Counted from the stretch's first letter, positions 1-11,407 are shown. The stretch is DNA of 64,000 nt from Pseudolysinimonas_A sp041984585 (GCA_041984585.1 JBHIXX010000001.1:52210-116209), one strand, 5' to 3'. A program made the numbers and translations. The notes: generated by a model not told the origin, from the letters alone.

Positions 1-1778
1 GGGAGGTCGATCGGGGTGAGCCGGATGAGGCGGCCCTTCGAGGTGATCGCGCCGAGCTCCCCGCGCACCGTCGACTCGACGGTCGAGCGGATGGCGTCGT
101 GCCGCGTGCGGCGCCCGCCACGGGCGATCTCGGCGCCGGCCTCGGGCAGGTCGACCCGCACGGCGCGCCCCGTCGCCGAGAGCACGACGAGGGTGGGGCC
201 GTCGGCGATCTCGAGCACCGGCCCGGTCGCGGACGCCTTGCGCCCGCCGGATGTCGACGCGACGCCGGGTGCGGCCTCGGTGAGCAGGGTGCGACGCGGG
301 GTGCCGAATCTCTCGGCCACGTCGTCGAGCTCCTCGCCGACGCGGGCGCGGATGAGGGCGTCGTCGCCGAGCAGCCGCTCCAGCTCGGCGATCTCCTTCT
401 CGAGCTTGTCGCGCTCGGCCTCGAGCTCGATGCGCGAGAACTTGGTGAGGCGGCGCAGCTGCAGCTCGAGGATGTACTCGGCCTGCACCTCGGTGAGGTC
501 GAACACGTCGATCAGACGCGTGCGCGCCTGGACCGCGTCGTCGCTCGACCGCACCACCTGGATGACCTCGTCGATGTCGAGGATCGCGATCAGCAGCCCC
601 TGCACCAGGTGCAGACGCTCCTGCCGCCGGGCGAGGCGGTAGCGGGATCGGCGGGTGACGACCTGGATGCGGTGGTCGAGGTAGACCCGCAGCATCTCCT
701 TGAGCCCCAGCGTCTGCGGCTGTCCGTCGACGAGGGCGACGTTGTTGATGCCGAACCCGTCCTCGAGGGGCGTGAGCCGATACAGCTGCTCGAGCACGCC
801 CTCGGGGCTGAACCCGGTCTTCACGCCGATCACGAGCCGCAGCCCGTTCTTGCGGTCGGTGAGGTCGGTGACGTCGGAGATGCCGGTGATCTTCTTCGCC
901 TGCACCCCGTCCTTGATCTTCTCGATCACCTTCTCGGGGCCGACCGCGTAGGGCAGCTCGGTGACGACCAGGCCCGTCTTGCGCGGCGTGATCTGCTCGA
1001 CGCTCACCTTGGCGCGGGTCTTGAACGTGCCTCGACCGGTGGCGTAGGCATCCCGGATGCCGGACAGGCCCACGATCGTGCCGCCCGACGGCAGGTCGGG
1101 GCCGGGCACGTACTCCATCAGCTGCTCGAGGGTGGCATCCGGGTTCTCCAGCAGCAGGCGCGCCGCCCCGACCACCTCGACCAGGTTGTGCGGGGCCATG
1201 TTGGTGGCCATGCCGACCGCGATGCCGCTCGCGCCGTTCACCAGCAGGTTGGGGAATGCCGCCGGCAGCACCTCGGGCTGGGTGAGCTGGTTGTCGTAGT
1301 TGGGGATGAAGTCGACGACGTCCTCGTCGAGCCCCTCGGTCATCGCCATCGCGGCGGCCTGCAGGCGCGCCTCGGTGTAGCGGGCGGCTGCCGGACCGTC
1401 GTCGAGCGACCCGAAGTTGCCGTGGCCGTCGACCAACGGCACGCGCATCGTGAAGTCCTGGGCGAGACGCACCAGGGCGTCGTAGATCGCCGAGTCTCCG
1501 TGCGGATGCAGCTTGCCCATCACGTCGCCCACGACGCGCGAGCTCTTCACGTGGCCGCGGTCGGGCCGCAGCCCCATGTCGGCCATCTGGTACAGGATGC
1601 GTCGCTGCACCGGCTTGAGGCCGTCGCGGGCGTCGGGGAGGGCCCGCGAGTAGATGACCGAGTAGGCGTATTCGAGGAACGAGCCCTGCATCTCCTCGGC
1701 GACGTCGACATCCTGGATGCGCTCGCCGGGCGCGGTGGACGACGTCCCGGAGGCCGGGGGCGGAGGAGGGGGAGTCAT
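1..1778 (-). CDS. parC: Type II DNA topoisomerase subunit A (ParC/GyrA family), 3' end outside window
   Basis: This is the breakage-reunion subunit of an ATP-dependent type II topoisomerase, which works with a GyrB/ParE-type ATPase subunit on DNA supercoils and catenanes. The ATG at 1778 opens a 592-codon partial frame running off the window start. After a Pro-rich N-terminus come family blocks such as YSRALPDARDGLKPVQRR, HPHGDSAIYDAL and the active-site block AARYTEARL, with the catalytic Tyr near residue 134. The missing part is the end of the C-terminal beta-propeller. Divergence from the phosphodiesterase gene and closeness to sepH suggest the second topoisomerase of actinobacteria (called topoisomerase IV) rather than the oriC-linked gyrA. 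The ParC versus GyrA choice is inference; the family is not in doubt. Confidence 0.93.
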   Translation of the reverse strand, partial: MTPPPPPPASGTSSTAPGERIQDVDVAEEMQGSFLEYAYSVIYSRALPDARDGLKPVQRRILYQMADMGLRPDRGHVKSSRVVGDVMGKLHPHGDSAIYDALVRLAQDFTMRVPLVDGHGNFGSLDDGPAAARYTEARLQAAAMAMTEGLDEDVVDFIPNYDNQLTQPEVLPAAFPNLLVNGASGIAVGMATNMAPHNLVEVVGAARLLLENPDATLEQLMEYVPGPDLPSGGTIVGLSGIRDAYATGRGTFKTRAKVSVEQITPRKTGLVVTELPYAVGPEKVIEKIKDGVQAKKITGISDVTDLTDRKNGLRLVIGVKTGFSPEGVLEQLYRLTPLEDGFGINNVALVDGQPQTLGLKEMLRVYLDHRIQVVTRRSRYRLARRQERLHLVQGLLIAILDIDEVIQVVRSSDDAVQARTRLIDVFDLTEVQAEYILELQLRRLTKFSRIELEAERDKLEKEIAELERLLGDDALIRARVGEELDDVAERFGTPRRTLLTEAAPGVASTSGGRKASATGPVLEIADGPTLVVLSATGRAVRVDLPEAGAEIARGGRRTRHDAIRSTVESTVRGELGAITSKGRLIRLTPIDL

Positions 1779-1790
1779 AAGATCGACGCC

Positions 1791-2912
1791 ATGGTACCGG
1801 CGGCCTCCCTGCCGCCCGCGGCGGCGCACCGGTTCTCGCTGACCGATGTGCTGCCGGGTGCCCTCGCCGCCCTGCGCGGGGAGGGCGGCAGGCTCGCGCT
1901 GCCGCCGGTGCGGCACGCGGTGGTCGTACTGGTCGACGGACTCGGGGCCGCGCAGCTGCGGGAGCGCGCCGGTCACGCGCGTCGCCTGCTCGGCGCGGCG
2001 TCCTCGACCTCGTCGATCTCATCCGGCTTCCCGACCACGACCGTCGCGGCGATCACGAGCCTCACGACGGGGGAGTCGCCGGGGCGTCACGGGATGGTCG
2101 GATACCGCGCACTCGACCCTCAGCGCGGCGGCGTGGTGGAGCACCTCTCCGGCTGGCCGCGCGACCTCGACCCGGCGACCTGGCAGCGGCGTCCCACCCT
2201 GTTCGAGCTCTCGCCCGACGTGCGCTCCGTCGCCGTCGGCCCCGCGCCGTACGCGCGGTCGGAGTTCAGCGCCGCCGTGCTGCGCGGCGCCGAGTACCTG
2301 GGCGCCGACGGGCTCGAGGCGCGCGCGGCACTCGTGCGCGAGGTCGTGCACGGGAGCGACCGCTCGCTGACCTACCTCTACGTCGCCGAGCTCGACGTCG
2401 CGGGCCACCGGCACGGCTGGCAGTCCGATCCGTGGATCGCCGCGCTCGAGGAGCTCGACGGGGTGCTCGGCCCGCTTGCGGCGGCGCTGCCGCGCGACGC
2501 CGGGATGCTGCTGACGGCCGACCACGGGATGGTCGACGTCGCGGCGGACGACCACGTCGTCCCGTCGCCCGATCTGCTGGAGGGGGTGCTGCACGTCGCG
2601 GGGGAGCCGCGCGGGCTGCAGCTGCACCTCGCGCCGGGTGTCGCGGCCGACGACGTCGCCGGCCGCTGGCGCGCCGTGGAGGGCACGCGGGCCTGGGTCG
2701 CCACCCGCGACGAGGCGATCGCGGCCGGCTGGTTCGGCGAGGTCGACCCGGAGGTGCGTCCCCGGATCGGCGACGTGCTGGTCGTCGCGCGCCGTGCGGT
2801 CGCCTACTACGTCGATCCGGACGACCGCGGACGCCGCATGGTGGGGCAGCACGGCGCCCTCACGCCGGCGGAAGCGTCCGTGCCGCTGCTGCGCTTCGGC
2901 GCGTTCGGCTGA
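1791..2912 (+). CDS. Alkaline phosphatase-superfamily phosphodiesterase/nucleotide pyrophosphatase
   Basis: The 373-residue protein belongs to the type I phosphodiesterase/nucleotide pyrophosphatase branch of the alkaline phosphatase superfamily, metal-dependent phosphoester hydrolases. Visible metal and nucleophile motifs are VVVLVDGLG (Asp about residue 49), SGFPTTTVAAITSLTTG (the Thr run is the candidate nucleophile), GRHGMVGY, ELDVAGHRHGW and LLTADHGMVDV (Asp/His near 244). There is no signal peptide, so it is probably cytoplasmic. The ATG follows TAAGAT (1778-1783) by seven bases, suggesting a leaderless transcript diverging from the topoisomerase gene. The physiological substrate cannot be told from sequence. 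Confidence 0.85.
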   Translation: MVPAASLPPAAAHRFSLTDVLPGALAALRGEGGRLALPPVRHAVVVLVDGLGAAQLRERAGHARRLLGAASSTSSISSGFPTTTVAAITSLTTGESPGRHGMVGYRALDPQRGGVVEHLSGWPRDLDPATWQRRPTLFELSPDVRSVAVGPAPYARSEFSAAVLRGAEYLGADGLEARAALVREVVHGSDRSLTYLYVAELDVAGHRHGWQSDPWIAALEELDGVLGPLAAALPRDAGMLLTADHGMVDVAADDHVVPSPDLLEGVLHVAGEPRGLQLHLAPGVAADDVAGRWRAVEGTRAWVATRDEAIAAGWFGEVDPEVRPRIGDVLVVARRAVAYYVDPDDRGRRMVGQHGALTPAEASVPLLRFGAFG

Positions 2913-2956
2913 AGGGTCCGACGCGGTCGACGCCGCCGGACCGGCAGGATGGGACC

Positions 2957-3712
2957 GTGCAGCCCCTCGTCCCGCTCTCCGGTTCGGCCGAGTTCGACCG
3001 ACTGCGCGAGTTCCTGCTCGCCGAGCGCTCGGTGCGCAACGAGGTGCGCGACGCGCTGTTCGCGCTGACCGAGCAGATCAACGTCTCCGACCGGGGATCG
3101 CGCTTCGTGGTGGGCGGAACGGTCGAGTGGATCGTCGCCGCCGCCTGCTACGCGGCCGGGGTGGTGGCGCTGCCGGAGGGGCACAACGCCGACGGATTCG
3201 ACCTGGCCGGGGTGCACGCGGCGATCGCCGGGCTGTTCTCGGTGAAGTCGTCGCTGTCCAACGCGAGCGAGTTCCGCATCACCAACGGGCTGAACGGCGC
3301 CGGCAAGGGGTTCGTCGAGCCGACCATCTTCGTGCACACCCGCCTCGGCGGCCTGGTCTTCGCCGACCCGGCGCAGCACGCCGACCTCGCGGCCGCGGCG
3401 GTGCCCAAGGCCGACGGGGTGGTGCTGCCGGTGCGGGCGATCGCGGCGCACGCGGCCGTGCATCCGGAGTGCGTGATCGAGATGGAGGTGCCGCTCAACC
3501 AGGGGCGCGGCAGCTACGACCCGGCGCTCGAGTTCGCGCGGAAGCTGATCGAGAACGGCAACTTCCCCAACCTGCGCCGCGTGTTCGACGACGTGAAGCG
3601 CGTCGGCAGCAGCCCGGCGCAGGAGATCGCGGCGCTGCGGCGGATGCGCGACGACGGCACGCTCACGCAGAGCCAGTTCGAGACGGCGATCCGGGCGCAG
3701 TTCGGCGACTGA
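2957..3712 (+). CDS. Uncharacterised protein with SHOCT-like C-terminal tail
   Basis: A 251-residue protein I do not recognise over most of its length. The GTG start follows CAGGAT (2945-2950) by six bases, the leaderless spacing seen elsewhere here. The final 30 residues (EIAALRRMRDDGTLTQSQFE and onward) match the SHOCT short C-terminal pattern, an oligomerisation or interaction helix pair usually attached to unrelated domains. The central part is mixed alpha/beta with ASEFRITNGLNGAGKGFVEP and no membrane segment. It lies between the phosphodiesterase gene and sepH with no operon-like overlap. No function is assigned. Confidence 0.75.
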   Translation: MQPLVPLSGSAEFDRLREFLLAERSVRNEVRDALFALTEQINVSDRGSRFVVGGTVEWIVAAACYAAGVVALPEGHNADGFDLAGVHAAIAGLFSVKSSLSNASEFRITNGLNGAGKGFVEPTIFVHTRLGGLVFADPAQHADLAAAAVPKADGVVLPVRAIAAHAAVHPECVIEMEVPLNQGRGSYDPALEFARKLIENGNFPNLRRVFDDVKRVGSSPAQEIAALRRMRDDGTLTQSQFETAIRAQFGD

Positions 3713-3737
3713 GCCGGCCGGGCGACTGAGCCGGCCG
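3704..3737 (+). repeat. 17-bp perfect tandem duplication at the end of the SHOCT gene
   Basis: The unit GGCGACTGAGCCGGCCG occurs at 3704-3720 and again at 3721-3737. It spans the TGA stop of the SHOCT-tailed gene, so a second out-of-frame stop copy follows. It looks like a recent slippage duplication with no obvious role. Confidence 0.9.
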
Positions 3738-3765
3738 TGCTGCGCCTGAGCGCCCGATCCGGTCG

Positions 3766-4809
3766 TTACTCGTCGTCGGGGCGGGCGCCGAAGACGATCT
3801 CGTCCCAGCTCGGCATCGCCGCGCGCCCGCGCTTCTTGCCGACCGGTCCGGTCTGGCGGCCCGCCGACGGGGTCGACGTCGACGGCACCGGCTCGTCGGT
3901 GGGGGCGGTCGGCACCTCGATCAGCTTCACCACGCCGGTCGTCGTGGTCGACGCGAGCGACGGGTCGTGCTCGGGGTCCATCGGGTCGCGCTCGCCCCGC
4001 CGCTTGCGCAGCGCCTCGAGCAGGTCGGCCGTCTGGTGTCCGCGCGGAGCGGGCGGCACCTCGCCGCGGTCGAAGCGGATCGGCTCCGGGCCGCGCGGGG
4101 CGGCGGGCTCCTCGGCCCCGTCGTCCTCGACCCGGTCGTCCGGGGCGGGGGGCTCGAAGGCGCCGCTGTCGAACCGGCGGCGACCGTCCGCGTCCTCCAC
4201 GGCGGCCTGGTCGGCCGGCACGGCGCGCAGGCGGGGCAGCAGCGACGCGGGGGTGTCGCCCTGCTGCGAGAGCGACACGGCCTCCTGGTTCGCGGGGGCG
4301 AGCGTCTGCCGCTTCGGGTCGAACGTCCAGCGGGCGTCGCGCTCCACCTCGCCGGCGACGAAGGTCAGCTTCACGACCCAGGCGCCGCCGTCCTCCTTCC
4401 ACGAGGCCCAGCGCTCGCCGAGGGCGCTCGCGTCGGCGAGGCGGCGGCGGATGACGGAGCCGAAGGTGGGGGCGGTCGCCAGCGGGTCGGAGTCGGCCCC
4501 GACCTGCACCGGCACGTTGAGCGCCGACTCGATGACGAACTCGCGCTCGGCGAGAACCGGTCCCTCGAAGCGCTTGATGTAGTCGATCGGGGCGCCGGTG
4601 ACGGCGGCGACGTCCTCCGCCGACATCCCGGCGCGGATGTGCGCCTGGATCTCGCGGGGGGCGAGCTTGCGCGCCTCGCCGACGTCGGACGAGCTTTGCC
4701 GCAGTCGTGACTGCACCGAGTCGTCGATCGCGACCCGGAACCGGGCGCCGTCGTCGGAGGCGACCAGAAGCGCGCCGCTCTCCACTCCGATGACTCTCAG
4801 GTCCTGCAT
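3766..4809 (-). CDS. sepH: Septation protein SepH (DUF3071)
   Basis: SepH is an actinobacterial cell-division factor that binds FtsZ and stimulates its assembly at the septum (known from Streptomyces and mycobacteria). The 347-residue product starts MQDLRVIGVESGALLV and carries the DUF3071 domain over about residues 1-165, including the helix-turn-helix-like part APREIQAHIRAGMSAEDVA and ITGAPIDYIKRFE-type sequence. The C-terminal half is Pro/Asp/Glu-rich and probably disordered, ending near a basic KKRGRAAMPSWDEIVFG patch. Start at ATG 4809 with GAGAGGGA upstream. It diverges from the DUF4193 gene. Confidence 0.93.
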   Translation of the reverse strand: MQDLRVIGVESGALLVASDDGARFRVAIDDSVQSRLRQSSSDVGEARKLAPREIQAHIRAGMSAEDVAAVTGAPIDYIKRFEGPVLAEREFVIESALNVPVQVGADSDPLATAPTFGSVIRRRLADASALGERWASWKEDGGAWVVKLTFVAGEVERDARWTFDPKRQTLAPANQEAVSLSQQGDTPASLLPRLRAVPADQAAVEDADGRRRFDSGAFEPPAPDDRVEDDGAEEPAAPRGPEPIRFDRGEVPPAPRGHQTADLLEALRKRRGERDPMDPEHDPSLASTTTTGVVKLIEVPTAPTDEPVPSTSTPSAGRQTGPVGKKRGRAAMPSWDEIVFGARPDDE

Positions 4810-5011
4810 CCGGACATCCCTCTCGACGGTCGGGAAACACGGTCAGGATGCCACGGCGGCCCCTCGATTCCGGGGAATAGCGCGGGCGCGCCGCGAGTTG
4901 CACCGGGGGCGTCGGCGGCACCCTTGCGGTGGTTTGCGAATCGGGAACCGATGATGCAGACTGACGCCGCCGATTCGAGCACCACGGCACCCTGTTTCGA
5001 GATGGATGGGC

Positions 5012-5302
5012 ATGGCAACCGACTACGACGCACCCCGGAAGACCGACGAGGACACCGAGTCGATCCAGGCCCTCCAGGAGCGCACGCCCGACAAGACGTC
5101 GAGCGCGATCGACGTCGATGACTCGGACAACGCGAGCTACGAGCTCTCCGGCCAGGATCTGGCCGACGTCGACCTCGACGTCGTCGTGCTGCCCCCGCAG
5201 GACGACGAGTTCACCTGCGTGAGCTGCTTCCTGGTGAAGCACCAGTCGCAGTTCGACCACAAGACGAAGCTCGGGCCGATCTGCCACGAGTGCGCGGCCT
5301 GA
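5012..5302 (+). CDS. DUF4193 family small acidic protein
   Basis: A 96-residue acidic protein of the DUF4193 family, conserved in actinobacteria and of unknown function. It has the family N-terminus MATDYDAPRKT, an Asp-rich middle (DVDLDVVVLPPQ) and a C-terminal four-cysteine knuckle FTCVSCFLVKH...ICHECAA (two CxxC pairs) that probably binds zinc. I chose ATG 5012 to match the family; an in-frame ATG at 5006 would add two residues. It is monocistronic in the 200-bp gap divergent from sepH. Confidence 0.88.
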   Translation: MATDYDAPRKTDEDTESIQALQERTPDKTSSAIDVDDSDNASYELSGQDLADVDLDVVVLPPQDDEFTCVSCFLVKHQSQFDHKTKLGPICHECAA

Positions 5303-5346
5303 CCTTCACGCCCCGCTGACGCTCGTCCGGACAGACGCGCACCGCG

Positions 5347-5805
5347 TCACTTCCCGCTGAGCGCCTCCGCGAGCTCGCGCGGGCGCTTCGTCGACACCAG
5401 CCAGTACGGCACCGGGTCGGCGTCGTCGACGACCTGAACGCGCACCACCGCGGGCGCCCAGCCGCGCAGCAGCAGCCAGGCGCGCGCGTCGAGCCGCACG
5501 CCCCGCTCGGCGACGGCCTCGGCGCCCTCGAAGGCCTCCACGTCGCCGACGACTGAGCGCGGCAGGCGGGCGCGCCCGGCGCGGAACTCGTCGGCGGTCA
5601 CCTCGATCACCGGGGAGGTGCCGAGGAGGGCCGCGACCACGATCGCCTCGAACAGGATCGCCGTCGCGATCCCGGCCGGGACCGAGATCGGCAGGAAGGT
5701 GAGCAGCGCCGCCGGGATGACCAGCGCGGTGGCGGCGAACACCCACGGCGAGGGCCACAGCCGCTCGCGATAGAGGGGTGCGGACGGGGTCGCGGCGTCG
5801 GGCAT
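5347..5805 (-). CDS. DUF3093 domain membrane protein
   Basis: A 152-residue protein of the DUF3093 family: two N-terminal membrane segments (about residues 18-55, WVFAATALVIPAALLTFLPI and the following AGIATAILFEAIVVAAL) and a cytoplasmic alpha/beta domain ending VPYWLVSTKRPRELAEAL. Function unknown. It lies back-to-back with dut, a pairing I expect in actinobacterial genomes. GGGGGA precedes the ATG. Confidence 0.87.
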   Translation of the reverse strand: MPDAATPSAPLYRERLWPSPWVFAATALVIPAALLTFLPISVPAGIATAILFEAIVVAALLGTSPVIEVTADEFRAGRARLPRSVVGDVEAFEGAEAVAERGVRLDARAWLLLRGWAPAVVRVQVVDDADPVPYWLVSTKRPRELAEALSGK

Positions 5806-5825
5806 TCCCCCATTCGACCATGGGC

Positions 5826-5831
5826 TAGCCT
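5826..5831 (+). promoter_or_regulatory. -10 element TAGCCT of dut (leaderless)
   Basis: TAGCCT ends six bases before the GTG start of dut and there is no Shine-Dalgarno sequence, so transcription probably starts at or next to the start codon. Confidence 0.6.
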
Positions 5832-5837
5832 CGTGGG

Positions 5838-6278
5838 GTGACCGAGACCGTCGAGGTGCTGCACGTCGGTGCGGCCCCGGTCTACGCCCATCCGGGAGAC
5901 GCCGGCGCCGACCTCACCGCCGCCGAGGACGTCGTCCTCGCGCCGGGGGAGCGCGCCACGGTCGGCACCGGTCTGGCCATCGCGCTGCCCGACGGATTCG
6001 CGGCGCTCGTCGTCCCCCGCAGCGGGCTCGCGGCCAAGCACGGCATCACCGTCGTGAACAGCCCCGGAACCGTGGATGCGGGCTACCGCGGCGAGATCCG
6101 GGTCACCCTTCTCAACACCGACGCGCGGGAGGCGTACTCCGTGACCACAGGGGACCGCATCGCCCAGCTGCTCGTCATCCCCGTCACCCGTGCCCGTTTC
6201 GTCGAAGCCGAGCGGCTTCCCGGCAGCGAGCGCGGCGAGGGCGGGTTCGGATCGACCGGATACGGAGCCCAGTCGTGA
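5838..6278 (+). CDS. dut: dUTP diphosphatase
   Basis: Trimeric dUTPase hydrolysing dUTP to dUMP and diphosphate, keeping uracil out of DNA and feeding thymidylate synthesis. The 146-residue protein shows the five motifs in order: HPGDAGADL (1), VPRSGLAAKHGI (2), GTVDAGYRGE (3), GDRIAQLLV (4) and the C-terminal Gly-rich arm RGEGGFGSTGY (5). It is full length. The GTG start is supported by the -10 element at 5826. Its last four bases overlap the DUF3710 gene (GTGA), so dut, DUF3710 and DUF3159 form one operon. Confidence 0.96.
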   Translation: MTETVEVLHVGAAPVYAHPGDAGADLTAAEDVVLAPGERATVGTGLAIALPDGFAALVVPRSGLAAKHGITVVNSPGTVDAGYRGEIRVTLLNTDAREAYSVTTGDRIAQLLVIPVTRARFVEAERLPGSERGEGGFGSTGYGAQS

Positions 6279-6883
6279 GCGACACCGACGACGTGACCCC
6301 CGAGACCCCCAAGTCGGCCCCGGCCGACCGGGCGACCAACGGCCCGCTCGACGAGTCGGAGGCCAACCCGGTCCGCCCGTACGTCGACCTGGGCGGCGTG
6401 AAGTTCGTCCCGCGATCCGACCTCGGCGTCCGGCTTGAGGTCGAGGAGGCGAGCAAGCGCGTCGTCGCCGTCTCGCTCGACTACGCCGGGTCGACGCTGC
6501 AGGTTCAGCCGTTCGCCGCCCCGCGCTCGAGCGGACTCTGGCTCGAGATCCGGGCGCAGATCGCGGCGCAGGTGGCCAAGCAGGGCGGCTCGGTCGAGGA
6601 GGCCGACGGCCCGCTCGGCCCGGAGCTGCGCGCCGAGCTGCCGGCGCAGGACGGCAGCACCCAGATCGTGCGCTTCGTCGGCGTCGACGGTCCGCGCTGG
6701 TTCCTGCGCGGGATGATCGGCGGCAAGGGGGCGGCCGATCCCGAGGCGGCCGCCCAGGTCGAGGAGCTGTTCCGCAGCATCGTCGTGGTGCGCGGGTCGA
6801 CCCCGATGCCCCCGCGCGACCTCATCCCGCTGCACGTCCCGGCCTCGGCGCAGGCGGCGCCGGGCGCGCCCCGTCGCGGCTGA
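6275..6883 (+). CDS. DUF3710 domain protein
   Basis: A 202-residue soluble protein of the actinobacterial DUF3710 family, function unknown. It starts in the GTGA overlap with dut and ends where the DUF3159 gene begins (TGATG). The N-terminus is acidic and flexible. The conserved core starts near RPYVDLGGVKFVPRSDLGVR and includes SGLWLEIRAQIAAQV and WFLRGMIGGKGA. Linkage to dut is a recurring actinobacterial arrangement and implies co-expression, not necessarily shared function. Confidence 0.88.
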   Translation: MSDTDDVTPETPKSAPADRATNGPLDESEANPVRPYVDLGGVKFVPRSDLGVRLEVEEASKRVVAVSLDYAGSTLQVQPFAAPRSSGLWLEIRAQIAAQVAKQGGSVEEADGPLGPELRAELPAQDGSTQIVRFVGVDGPRWFLRGMIGGKGAADPEAAAQVEELFRSIVVVRGSTPMPPRDLIPLHVPASAQAAPGAPRRG

Positions 6884-7641
6884 TGGCGCAGGCCGAGCCG
6901 CGCGAGCCGGAGGGCGACGCGGAGACGCCGTCGGTGCGCGACGCGTTCGCCGCGGCGGCGAAGGGATCGGCGATCGGCCGGGCCAGCCAGGAGGAATCAC
7001 TCACCGGCGCCGCGCTCCTCGCGACGATGGGCGGCATCCGGGGGATCGTCGAGTCGATCCTGCCGGGCATCGTCTTCCTCGTGACGTTCACCGTCACCGG
7101 CGAACTCGTCCCCTCCGTGGTGGCGCCGGTGGTGATCGCGGTGGCGTTCATCGGCATCCGGCTGCTGCGCTCCGAGCCGGTGACCCCCGCCATCGCCGGT
7201 GCTCTCGGGATCGGCGTCTCGGCGGGTCTCGCACTGCTCAGCGGCCGCACGGCCGACAACTTCGTGCCCGGGCTGCTCATCAACGCGGCCGTGCTGCTGG
7301 TGATGCTCATCAGCCTGCTCGTGCGCCGGCCGTTCATCGGCGTGCTGCTCTCGTTCGTGACGGGCGACGGCTACTGGCGCGATTCGCCGCTCAAGCGGCG
7401 CACCGCCGTCGTGGCGACCTGGCTGTGGGCGCTGCTGATGGTCATCCGGCTCGGCGTCGAGCTGCCGCTCTACCTGCTCTCGCTCGGGCCGGATGCCGAC
7501 GCCTACACCCAGGCGCTCGGCGCGGCGAAGCTGCTGCTCGGGGTGCCGATGTACGCGCTGCTGCTCTGGCTGACCTGGCTGCTCGTGCGACCGGCCTGGT
7601 TCCCGCGCGCCGACGCGGACGCCGAGCCGTCGGCGAGCTAG
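6883..7641 (+). CDS. DUF3159 domain membrane protein
   Basis: A 252-residue integral membrane protein of the DUF3159 family, function unknown. After a soluble N-terminal stretch containing SVRDAFAAAAKGSAIGRA there are six or so hydrophobic segments, e.g. ILPGIVFLVTFTVTGELVPS, VVIAVAFIGIRLL and LLLGVPMYALLLWLTWLLV. The family block RRPFIGVLLSFVTGDGYWR is present. The ATG overlaps the DUF3710 stop by one base, the last gene of the dut operon. Confidence 0.88.
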   Translation: MAQAEPREPEGDAETPSVRDAFAAAAKGSAIGRASQEESLTGAALLATMGGIRGIVESILPGIVFLVTFTVTGELVPSVVAPVVIAVAFIGIRLLRSEPVTPAIAGALGIGVSAGLALLSGRTADNFVPGLLINAAVLLVMLISLLVRRPFIGVLLSFVTGDGYWRDSPLKRRTAVVATWLWALLMVIRLGVELPLYLLSLGPDADAYTQALGAAKLLLGVPMYALLLWLTWLLVRPAWFPRADADAEPSAS

Positions 7642-7643
7642 GA

Positions 7644-7663
7644 TTATCTCGACATCAAGATAA
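7644..7663. promoter_or_regulatory. Operator-like palindrome upstream of aconitase
   Basis: TTATCTCGACATCAAGATAA is a 20-bp inverted repeat with half-site TTATCTYGA and only two non-matching pairs. It is A/T-rich in a very GC-rich background and sits about 110 bp upstream of the acnA start, just after the DUF3159 stop. It is probably a transcription-factor site controlling acnA. The regulator is not identified. Confidence 0.6.
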
Positions 7664-7772
7664 ATCCCGGGGGTCACCCGGGTCCGCCGCTAAGGGTCGC
7701 CTAGCTTGGCATCGACCCGCGTCGGCGGAAGGATGACACCTGGCGGCGACGGCGGGATGTGAGGAGACGAAC

Positions 7773-10607
<2,835 letters not shown>

Positions 10608-10624
10608 CGCGACGCGACGCGCCC

Positions 10625-10658
10625 GAGGGGGCGGCGGGCTCCGGCTCGCCGCCCCCTC
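10625..10658. terminator. Bidirectional hairpin between acnA and the hotdog-like gene
   Basis: A 12-bp perfect stem (GAGGGGGCGGCG / CGCCGCCCCCTC) with a 10-base loop lies between two convergent genes and can serve both. There is no clear U-tract, as is common in actinobacteria. Confidence 0.75.
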
Positions 10659-10682
10659 CGCCGTCACCGGTCGGGCCTCGCC

Positions 10683-11381
10683 TCACGCCTCGACGAGGAT
10701 CCAGGTGGAGGAGGCGCGCCCGTGGATGCGTCCGTCGGCGCCGAAGACGGCGGATGCGCTGTGCACCTTCCGGCCGTCACGGGCGATGCGCCAGCCCACC
10801 GCGACGCAGGGCTCGCCGACGCGGGGGAACGAGTCTAGGCGGGCGGTGATGCGGCCGAGCAGCGGGCGTCCCTCGTACTCCTCGAAGGCCGAGAAGCCGA
10901 ACCACGACGGGCAGTCGAGCGCCGCCCAGAGCACCTCCGGGCGCACGGTGTCGCCGTCGCCGACCGACGGATGCGGGGTCCACGGCGAGGCGACCACCTC
11001 GCGTCCGTCGACCGGGCCGGTGAGCAGTCGCAGGCCGTCGCCCTCGGCACGCTCAGGACCGCAGACGAAGCAGGTGGGGTACGGGTGCTCACGCACGCTC
11101 ACGAAGCGCGTCGCGGCTGCTTCGGCGTCGGCGAGCGGGACCGGGTCGACCACATCGAGGTCGAGGTCGGCCGGCCGGGCCTCGCCGACGAGCACGTCGC
11201 CGTCGCGCACCTCGACACCGTCGTCGGTGCGGTGCGTGATCAGCTCCGTGTCGAGCGGTGGCGGAGTGCGCAGTGTCACCTGGACCGGGCCGTCCACGCC
11301 GAGGGCGGCGGCGATGAGGCCGCTCGAGTAGCCGCCGTCGCCGGAGTTCGGGGGGCCGCAGTAGCGCGCGCCGATCAGCAT
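10683..11381 (-). CDS. Hotdog/thioesterase-like protein
   Basis: A 232-residue cytoplasmic protein resembling the thioesterase-like (hotdog fold) superfamily. The layout suggests two hotdog halves: an N-terminal one (NSGDGGYSSGLIAAAL, VQVTLRTPPPLDT) and a C-terminal one (VLWAALDCPSWFGF, LLGRITARLD, SASAVFGADGRIHGRASSTW), linked by HPYPTCFVCGPERAEGDGL. The substrate is unknown and no acyl-CoA pathway gene adjoins it. The ATG lies six bases after a minus-strand TAGGGT (11388-11393), suggesting leaderless expression divergent from dxs. Confidence 0.72.
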   Translation of the reverse strand: MLIGARYCGPPNSGDGGYSSGLIAAALGVDGPVQVTLRTPPPLDTELITHRTDDGVEVRDGDVLVGEARPADLDLDVVDPVPLADAEAAATRFVSVREHPYPTCFVCGPERAEGDGLRLLTGPVDGREVVASPWTPHPSVGDGDTVRPEVLWAALDCPSWFGFSAFEEYEGRPLLGRITARLDSFPRVGEPCVAVGWRIARDGRKVHSASAVFGADGRIHGRASSTWILVEA

Positions 11382-11407
11382 CCCTGAACCCTAGCGGGGG
11401 CCGCACG

